Source: Macrostomum hystrix (taxonomy: Eukaryota; Platyhelminthes; Macrostomidae). Taken from it: a stretch of 64,000 nt of DNA. The position numbers and the translations under genes were made by a program. Position 1 is the first letter of the stretch; each line of letters begins with the position of its first letter. The notes under the pieces are model-generated. The model saw only the letters and a program-made list of their open reading frames with translations. It did no database searches and was not told the origin of the DNA. The stretch lies in NCBI GenBank assembly GCA_950097015.1, contig CATNEN010000038.1, positions 20,434,001-20,498,000 on the forward strand, read 5' to 3'. Positions 57,301-64,000 of the stretch are shown here, piece by piece.

Positions 57301-57962
57301 AGCCAGCACCTCTGGTGAGCTATTTAATCACATTTCGATATGATTATCAGCGTATTGTTTCTTAATTCTAGCGATATTTATTACAAGTTTATTTTAATGG
57401 CTTATTACTGTAAATTAAAAAGTTAAACTTCAGTTACCACGCCGAGTACCTGTGTTTCAGTATACAAGCAAAAGTACAAAAAGTTAAGTAGCCAACAGAA
57501 TACAATTTAAAGTACACGAGTTGAAGTGCACGAATTAAAGTACGCCAGTTGAAGTACGCGAGTTAAAGTACACGATTTAAAGTGCAAGTTTATAAAGCTA
57601 CGAATTTCTGACCAATAGGTTGGGAGCTCGAATCTTAGCACACAAAAACATAGAAGTGAATTTTTATCCTCGATCCTCGAGTACAGACAACATAATAAAA
57701 AACCAATGCAGACCCGTGGCTGCCTGAGGACATCAACAATGGTCACCTGGAATATTTTTGCTTCCTATTAGCCGTTGTGGCCACAGTATTTCTTATTCTA
57801 TTCTTTCCTCTATCTGTGTGGTACGATCGAGCCTACAAGCGCTCTCTAGCTAGCGACAGTGATGCCGTGACGGCCACCTACACACACTACGGCAGTAACG
57901 ACGAAAATTTGAGATCTAGCGGCTCTGTTACCTTGGTTACGGGCGATTTTAGAAAGGCTTAA
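54361..57962 (+). CDS. SLC15A4: SLC15A3/A4-like peptide/histidine transporter (POT/PTR family)
   Basis: Proton-coupled oligopeptide transporter, 565 aa from seven exons: 54361-54418, 54498-54835, 55368-55463, 55779-56204, 56482-56823, 57128-57314, 57712-57962. The POT signature ELCERLTYYS carries the ExxER proton-coupling motif in the first membrane segment. Further family blocks are GGWLADSVLGRFNTLYLSGL, CGTGGIKSNVSTFGAFQ, FFTWFYWFINIGSGLAF, MQSTYLLQAERMD, VPQFFLIGTGEVFAASTGME and MGVYLAMNGLGSYLGSLL. INNGHLEYFCFLLA near the end corresponds to the INxGxLxYYFFLL segment of SLC15A4. The length matches human SLC15A4 (577 aa), which moves histidine and small peptides out of endolysosomes. The N-terminus has a PLL dileucine-like sequence after DDTLK. 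The large extracellular loop of SLC15A1/A2 is absent. The A3/A4/A5 assignment within the family is not settled. Confidence 0.92.
55005..55345 (+). mobile_element. SINE family 2 copy in SLC15 intron 2
   Basis: Head GGTTCGTTGGCTGAACGGTT and AATGCGTTTGCCTCTTGCGC, B box GAGTTCGATTCC, then TTGACGTGCAATTTACGCCC, GGGCCAACCTCCAAGGCACA, GATGTACACACCC, AAATGGGCAGAATTGCCTCC, GATGTGCCATTGCCAGCAGC and an ATTATTATTATAAA tail. This is the longest copy in the window and ends about 20 bp before exon 3. Confidence 0.9.
56285..56475. repeat. about 45-bp repeat, four units, SLC15 intron 4
   Basis: CACCCACCTCACTCCCTGCC then CCAATTTATCAGCTGACTGA repeats about four times before the exon at 56482. Its pyrimidine-rich sequence borders the acceptor. 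Confidence 0.85.
56837..57105. repeat. 21-bp minisatellite, about 13 units, SLC15 intron 5
   Basis: The unit contains AGACTGGATTATCTACCTGT; a few copies read CTCT instead of CTGT. It is nearly perfect. It fills almost the whole intron 56824-57127. Confidence 0.95.
57510..57595. repeat. 17-bp repeat, about five units, SLC15 intron 6
   Basis: Units of AGTACACGAGTTGAAGT type, 16-17 bp, diverged. A small array in the intron 57315-57711. Confidence 0.75.
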
Positions 57963-59144
57963 AAACTGGTTTCTATGCGTATAGCTAAAGACTTTAGAAT
58001 TCGTGTAGAGTTATGAACTTAATGATTTTGCCGCTTATTTTTTATGATTGCTCAAATGTGATTCAGTTTGTGAGAACATTTTTTGTTCTGCAAGGATCGA
58101 AAAAGAAGATGCGTTGATATTTTATTTGTAAAAAAGTAATGACAATTACTGATCTTTCGTGCTTTATTCTGGCTATAACTGATCGCAGATTGAGAAATGT
58201 TTTTGTCGCTTTTTGAGCAGTTTCTATTGTTTATTGCAATCATTGTTTATATTAAGAATGTCTATTCTGTCGGCTTCCATTTTGCCTTTACAAAAAATTA
58301 AAGATTCGAAATTGTTTTTTTTCTGTCTGCGAGCCCATTTTTGATCCAGTTTTAGCTATAAAGTAAAAAATTATTCTTGATTAATACGACACAGTTCATG
58401 AAGTTGCATTTTTGTGTTTTTTATTTAATTAATTTTACTGCCCTTTACTCTATTCAATAAATTTCAGCCAATCCCACTCCGCAATGTACACTCTCTTTCT
58501 GCCAACCCCACTCCTGAATGTACATCCGCTTTCAGCCAACCCCACTCCACTGTGTACACCCACTTTCAACCAACCTAAATCCACATTTTACGCTCTCTTT
58601 TCGCTAGCGAAGTAAATTGATGGTCCTTATTCACAATGATCAACAGGAACTCAATCGATTTCCGAAATACGATTAATTATTTGTTGCCAAATTACTTGCT
58701 ACACAAAATATAAGCCGATTCCATCCATGACTCTAGATTCTAAGTAAAATGGCCTAAATCAATTAATTGCCAAGTTATGCGTGTTTTAAAATACGGTGCT
58801 GCATATTTTTTAAACTTAGAAACGAAACTTAGCTCGTATTTAAGTTACGATTCAAATTAGTACCAATTGTAATTTTCAGCCATGCCTTTTTGTCAGCATT
58901 GCATCACTCAGTGCGCCAAATTTCAATCTGTACTTGTGTACTTTTACGGACGATGTCTAGTACAAGTACATTAGTAAAAAATATATTTTTTTGTCTTTTT
59001 GTGATTCTAAATGTGCCTTTAAAACGTTGAGAGAAATACTTTTGCTTATACTTTTTTTTCGAAGAAAATAGGACGCGTCACATCCCTCGTAGAAAACGAA
59101 GATACGAGTAGAATGTTACGCTCTTATCAGGTCTAAATCGTATA
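57963..59144. other. SLC15 3' flank, no gene seen
   Basis: AT-rich sequence with a small array at 58466-58585. No coding similarity is seen. Confidence 0.4.
58466..58585. repeat. about 37-bp repeat, three to four units
   Basis: TCAGCCAACCCCACTCC followed by GCAATGTACACTCTCTTT recurs about 3.5 times. The CCCACTCC-AATGTACAC core resembles the array at 30355. Confidence 0.75.
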
Positions 59145-61755
59145 CAAAGAACTGCAGCTAGAATCGTACCAAGAACTGCAGCTAGAATCGTACCAAGAAC
59201 TGTAGCTAGAATCGTACCAAGAACTGCAGCTAGAATCGTACCAAGAACTGTAGCTAGAATCGTACCAAGAACTGTAGCTAGAATCGTACCAAGAACTGTA
59301 GCTAGAATCGTACCAAGAACTGTAGCTAGAATCGTACCAAGAACTGTAGCTAGAATCGTACCAAGAACTGTAGCTAGAATCGTACCAAGAACTGTAGCTA
59401 GAATCGTACCAAGAACTGTAGCTAGAATCGTACCAAGAACTGTAGCTAGAATCGTACCAAGAACTGTAGCTAGAATCGTACCAAGAACTGTAGCTAGAAT
59501 CGTACCAAGAACTGTAGCTAGAATCGTACCAAGAACTGTAGCTAGAATCGTACCAAGAACTGTAGCTAGAATCGTACCAAGAACTGTAGCTAGAATCGTA
59601 CCAAGAACTGTAGCTAGAATCGTACCAAGAACTGTAGCTAGAATCGTACCAAGAACTGTAGCTAGAATCGTACCAAGAACTGTAGCTAGAATCGTACCAA
59701 GAACTGTAGCTAGAATCGTACCAAGAACTGTAGCTAGAATCGTACCAAGAACTGTAGCTAGAATCGTACCAAGAACTGTAGCTAGAATCGTACCAAGAAC
59801 TGTAGCTAGAATCATACCAAGAACTGTAGCTAGAATCGTACCAAGAACTGTAGCTAGAATCGTACCAAGAACTGTAGCTAGAATCGTACCAAGAACTGTA
59901 GCTAGAATCGTAATAAGAACTGTAGCTAGAATCGTACCAAGAACTGTAGATAGAATCGTACCAAGAACTGTAGATAGAGTCGTATCAAGAACTGTAGATA
60001 GTCGTATCAAGAACTGTAGCTAGAATCGTACCAAGAACTGTAGATAGAATCGTACCAAGAACTGTAGCTAGAATCGTACCAAGAACTGTAGCTAGAATCG
60101 TACCAAGAACTGTAGCTAGAATCGTACCAAGAACTGTAGCTAGAATCGTACCAAGAACTGTAGCTAGAATCGTACCAAGAACTGTAGCTAGAATCGTACC
60201 AAGAACTGTAGCTAGAATCGTACCAAGAACTGTAGCTAGAATCGTACCAAGAACTGTAGCTAGAATCGTACCAAGAACTGTAGCTAGAATCGTACCAAGA
60301 ACTGTAGCTAGAATCGTACCAAGAACTGTAGCTAGAATCGTACCAAGAACTGTAGCTAGAATCGTACCAAGAACTGTAGCTAGAATCGTACCAAGAACTG
60401 TAGCTAGAATCGTACCAAGAACTGTAGCTAGAATCATACCAAGAACTGTAGCTAGAATCGTACCAAGAACTGTAGCTAGAATCGTACCAAGAACTGTAGC
60501 TAGAATCGTACCAAGAACTGTAGCTAGAATCATACCAAGAACTGTAGCTAGAATCGTACCAAGAACTGTAGCTAGAATCGTACCAAGAACTGTAGCTAGA
60601 ATCGTACCAAGAACTGTAGCTAGAATCGTACCAAGAACTGTAGCTAGAATCGTACCAAGAACTGTAGCTAGAATCGTACCAAGAACTGTAGCTAGAATCG
60701 TACCAAGAACTGTAGCTAGAATCGTACCAAGAACTGTAGCTAGAATCGTACCAAGAACTGTAGCTAGAATCGTACCAAGAACTGTAGCTAGAATCGTACC
60801 AAGAACTGTAGCTAGAATCGTACCAAGAACTGTAGCTAGAATCGTACCAAGAACTGTAGCTAGAATCGTACCAAGAACTGTAGCTAGAATCGTACCAAGA
60901 ACTGTAGCTAGAATCGTACCAAGAACTGTAGCTAGAATCGTACCAAGAACTGTAGCTAGAATCGTACCAAGAACTGTAGCTAGAATCGTACCAAGAACTG
61001 TAGCTAGAATCGTACCAAGAACTGTAGCTAGAATCGTACCAAGAACTGTAGCTAGAATCATACCAAGAACTGTAGCTAGAATCGTACCAAGAACTGTAGC
61101 TAGAATCGTACCAAGAACTGTAGCTAGAATCGTACCAAGAACTGTAGCTAGAATCGTAATAAGAACTGTAGCTAGAATCGTACCAAGAACTGTAGATAGA
61201 ATCGTACCAAGAACTGTAGATAGAGTCGTATCAAGAACTGTAGATAGTCGTATCAAGAACTGTAGCTAGAATCGTACCAAGAACTGTAGATAGAATCGTA
61301 CCAAGAACTGTAGCTAGAATCGTACCAAGAACTGTAGCTAGAATCGTACCAAGAACTGTAGCTAGAATCGTACCAAGAACTGTAGCTAGAATCATACCAA
61401 GAACTGTAGCTAGAATCGTACCAAGAACTGTAGCTAGAATCGTACCAAGAACTGTAGCTAGAATCGTACCAAGAACTGTAGCTAGAATCGTAATAAGAAC
61501 TGTAGCTAGAATCGTACCAAGAACTGTAGATAGAATCGTACCAAGAACTGTAGATAGAGTCGTATCAAGAACTGTAGATAGTCGTATCAAGAACTGTAGC
61601 TAGAATCGTACCAAGAACTGTAGATAGAATCGTACCAAGAACTGTAGCTAGAATCGTACCAAGAACTGTAGATAGAATCGTACCAAGAACTGTAGATAGA
61701 ATCGTACCAAGAACTGTAGATAGAAGCGTACCAAGAACAGTAGCTAAAATCACAG
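59145..61755. repeat. 24-bp satellite, about 109 units, with repeated variant block
   Basis: The unit contains GTACCAAGAACTGTAGCTAG then AATC. Nearly all units are identical. A distinctive block of variants (ATAAGAACTG, GTAGATAGAATC, GTAGATAGAGTC, GTAGATAGTCGTATC) occurs three times, at about 59910-60040, 61158-61290 and 61490-61620. Because 24 is a multiple of 3, reverse-strand frames up to 423 codons stay open (TILATVLG repeat). These are not supported as genes. Confidence 0.96.
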
Positions 61756-62198
61756 CAGCTAGAAATCCGGATTTACACAGAATTTAAATGAAATATTGAG
61801 CTATAGTCTTTGAACCTTAAGCTTTATCATTAAATTTATTTTTATCCTACTAAAATTTGACTATTGAAGAAATTAAATATCGATAACAACGGAAAGCGCA
61901 TTAAAATTGTTATATCATTAAACTCGATCAGATAAGTAGAATGAGCACACAATATATTAAACATACTCGTAATTATACGAGTAGATTTTGCACAGCTTGA
62001 AATAAAAAGTTCTGTTTGATCATCTCCTCAGAGAAACGAAAAGTATTACTAATCCTAAATTAATTCGTCACTTTATTACACTACTTATAAAACAATTTCT
62101 ATCGTAGCAAGAGTAGTGTGTTTAGCAGAGTAATTTACTCCCGTTTAAAATACAATTTAAATTGAAATGAAAAAATCGTGTCCTTGCTCAGGATAAAA
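61756..62198. other. probable 3' UTR/flank of the Q-rich gene
   Basis: AT-rich DNA between the satellite and the stop codon at 62199; it should contain the 3' UTR of the reverse-strand gene. No separate feature is supported. Confidence 0.35.
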
Positions 62199-62243
62199 TC
62201 ATGGCAGATAGCCTAAAGCACTAGCAAAGTCAAATTGCTCAGA

Positions 62244-62294
<51 letters not shown>

Positions 62295-62397
62295 AAACTG
62301 AAATCGATCTGGCTGAACAGAGGTTGCCTCGTTTCTACTCGTACTAGATGCAGATCTATTTATTTTTTCTTGCTGTTGTGGAATTGACGATTTCGGA

Positions 62398-62438
<41 letters not shown>

Positions 62439-62670
62439 AGCATTGTCCAGTCGAGTGGTAGGAAACACTCGAGCCACCGGACGGCTATTTCTGTCGTCTG
62501 ACGAGCCGAGACCGGCCCCGGAAAGCTGAGGCATCCTCTGCAGCTGGTGCAGATATCGCAGACTATCTGGGTCAGACGCTGAAGGCAGCTGAGCTGCCGC
62601 TGGCTGCTGCTTGAACCGCTCAAAGCGACTGACTAAGCTGGCAACACTGTGAGGCTCTTCAGCCTGTGCT

Positions 62671-62720
<50 letters not shown>

Positions 62721-63008
62721 AGCGCTAGTTACACTAGGAATCTGTTGGGAATTCCGGAAGTGAGACTCCTCTAGAATTGTTGACGGTCGCTGCTGATCCA
62801 CCGCTTGCAGAGCCGGAGCTCGAGCTCTTCGCTGGATTGCGTGCTGCTGGTCACGTGACTGCTGGTCACGTGACTGCTGGTCACGTGACTGCGTGGCCGA
62901 ACGCTTATGCTGCGGTTGCTGCTGCTGCGACCGTGCGATGTTACTGTCCGAGTGGAATTGCGAGCTGCTTGCCAATCCAGTTGATGGTTGACGCTGGCCG
63001 GCCTGCTG
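62199..63008 (-). CDS. glutamine-rich protein, last coding exon (partial gene)
   Basis: Unrecognised gene, reverse strand. The final exon runs from a strong acceptor (TTCTCGTTCACCTCAG before 63008) to the stop at 62199 and encodes 269 aa in phase 0. It has three long pure-CAG glutamine runs (14-18 residues) and shorter ones, three tandem SRDQQ repeats (a 15-bp DNA repeat with CACGTGAC, 62848-62893), and non-repetitive islands SVASLVSRFERFKQQ, RPSTILEESHFRNSQQ and RVFPTTRLDNAQ. The C-terminus is EQFDFASALGYLP. The islands look conserved in style but match no family I know; it could be an adaptor or transcription cofactor. Upstream exons probably include the mini-exon array at 63428 and lie beyond the window. 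No function is assigned. Confidence 0.65.
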
Positions 63009-63151
63009 CTGAGGTGAACGAGAACAGAATGTAAGCGAAGGCATTGTAAAATTGAAGGACTAAACATACTCAATTTTCGATAAATATCCTCAGTTCTTCT
63101 AGTCAAACTTATTTCTTGTTCGTCAGGAAAACAGCTGAAGTGTTACCACTG

Positions 63152-63292
63152 AGGATGAGGTTGTAGCCTAGCGTTTTCTGCCTTGCAACAGTTAACCCAG
63201 CTGGGTTAAATGGTTAAATGGGTACCAGCATTAGCTGGCGTAATTGAGGGTGAGTGTGGCGTCTACTCAGACCATGGACTGAACAGCCGTTA
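63152..63292 (+). mobile_element. SINE family 1, internally rearranged copy
   Basis: GAGGTTGTAGCCTAGCG (head start), AATGGGTACCAGCATTAGCT, GTGAGTGTGGCGTCTACTCA and GACCATGGACTGAACAGCC. The B box and part of the body are missing. It runs straight into SINE family 2 sequence. Confidence 0.75.
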
Positions 63293-63299
63293 GGAAACC

Positions 63300-63427
63300 A
63301 AATTAATTTGGGGCTTGGAAGCTTGTCATGCAATTTACGCTCCTTGAGGGCAGATGTACACACCTGTGTGAGCGTGCGCTCAGGAGTCAGCGGAATGGAC
63401 AGAACTGCCTCTTCGCTGGCTGCGGGC
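63300..63427 (+). mobile_element. SINE family 2, partial copy
   Basis: TTGGGGCTTGGAAGCTTGTC, ATGCAATTTACGCTCCTTGA, GGGCAGATGTACACACCTGT and GGAATGGACAGAACTGCCTC, without a tRNA head. Its 3' part ends in GGCTGCGGGCCACCAAAT, where the 74-bp array begins. Confidence 0.75.
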
Positions 63428-64000
63428 CACCAAATCACATTCATTATTAACTGTCTGATTTACCAGTTGCTGTTGCATCTCCTGAAAGCCCATGTACTGG
63501 CCACCAAATCACATTCATTATTAACTGTCTGATTTACCAGTTGCTGTTGCATCTCCTGAAAGCCCATGCACTGGCCACCAAATCACATTCATTATTAACT
63601 GTCTGATTTACCAGTTGCTGTTGCATCTCCTGAAAGCCCATGCACTGGCCACCAAATCACATTCATTATTAACTGTCTGATTTACCAGTTGCTGTTGCAT
63701 CTCCTGAAAGCCCATGTACTGGCCACCAAATCACATTCATTATTAACTGTCTGATTTACCAGTTGCTGTTGCATCTCCTGAAAGCCCATGTACTGGCCAC
63801 CAAATCACATTCATTGTTAACTGTCTGATTTACCAGTTGCTGTTGCATCTCCTGAAAGCCCATGTACTGGCCACCAAATCACATTCATTATTAACTGTCT
63901 GATTTACCAGTTGCTGTTGGATCTCCTGAAAGCCCATGTACTGGCCACCAAATCACATTCATTATTAACTGTCTGATTTACCAGTTGCTGTTGCATCTCC
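63428..64000 (-). repeat. 74-bp tandem array, each unit with a candidate 33-nt mini-exon
   Basis: At least 7.7 units, nearly identical, running off the right edge. On the reverse strand each unit reads GGTGGCCAG, then a 33-nt block encoding YMGFQEMQQQL, then GTAAATCAGACAG. The block is therefore bordered by AG and a good GTAAAT donor and is divisible by 3; the rest of the unit is 41 nt, as a mini-intron. Blocks: 63464-63496, 63538-63570, 63612-63644, 63686-63718, 63760-63792, 63834-63866, 63908-63940 and one cut at the edge. Units 2 and 3 have Cys for Tyr; one unit has Ile for the second Met. The next exon (ending at 63008) is also phase 0 and Q-rich. The 41-nt spacer has a poor pyrimidine tract, so splicing is a proposal only. 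Confidence 0.8.

Larger units (their letters stand above)
63009..63427. other. intron of the Q-rich gene with two fused SINE fragments
   Basis: Between the last exon and the mini-exon array. The sequence from 63152 is SINE-derived; the rest shows nothing recognisable. Confidence 0.5.

Noticed and set aside
59078-61753. Reverse-strand frames up to 423 codons (TILATVLG repeats), which look like a hydrophobic membrane protein
   Set aside because: Pure 24-bp repeat translation. Frames break wherever a variant unit changes length, and there is no non-repeat coding sequence or splice signal.
63428-64000. CRISPR-like array (regular repeats)
   Set aside because: Units are contiguous, with no unique spacers, and the setting is an animal genome. 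Direct tandem duplication explains it.

Overview
The window is nuclear DNA of an invertebrate animal. The evidence is spliced genes with GT-AG introns, animal-type families (GLIS zinc finger, nuclear receptor, SLMAP, BRSK kinase tail, UBE2F, UTP15, SLC15, C1orf87/CREF), tRNA-derived SINEs, a P element, a mariner relic and a hAT MITE. A lophotrochozoan such as a free-living flatworm would fit, but the sequence alone does not prove a taxon. No prokaryotic, viral or CRISPR features were seen.

Layout, left to right: 3' end of a BRSK/SAD kinase gene (+, 1-1487); GLIS1/3-type zinc finger gene (-, 4023-6284); mariner deletion derivative (6840-7593); atypical nuclear receptor (-, 10932-14553); UTP15 (-, 15320-22747) with a hAT MITE in its first intron; SLMAP (+, 26458-28588); UBE2F (+, 32114-32722); a P-type THAP transposon (34350-37622) with an inverted THAP fragment beside it; C1orf87/CREF-like EF-hand gene (-, 40235-52890, ten exons); SLC15A3/A4-like transporter (+, 54361-57962); a 2.6 kb 24-bp satellite (59145-61755); and the 3' exon of a glutamine-rich gene (-, 62199-63008), preceded at its 5' side by a 74-bp tandem array that looks like a string of identical 33-nt mini-exons (63428-64000 and beyond). 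For the six complete multi-exon genes the exon phases were joined by hand and close to uninterrupted frames (341, 958, 560, 602, 681 and 565 aa).

The striking property is the load of minisatellites. More than twenty separate arrays (units 16-74 bp) make up roughly a fifth of the window, and most of the larger introns carry one. Several families recur at distant sites. A 16-bp GTCTCATCTCTCCC-type unit occurs at four loci, two of them inverted relative to each other inside one intron. A GATTCTAGCT-type core is shared by three otherwise different arrays. Two SINE families (one with a perfect CAGTCCATGGACTG palindrome) are scattered through introns and spacers.

The genes are not an operon or pathway. 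They are ordinary housekeeping, signalling, transcription and ciliary-type genes, so functional coupling between neighbours is not suggested.
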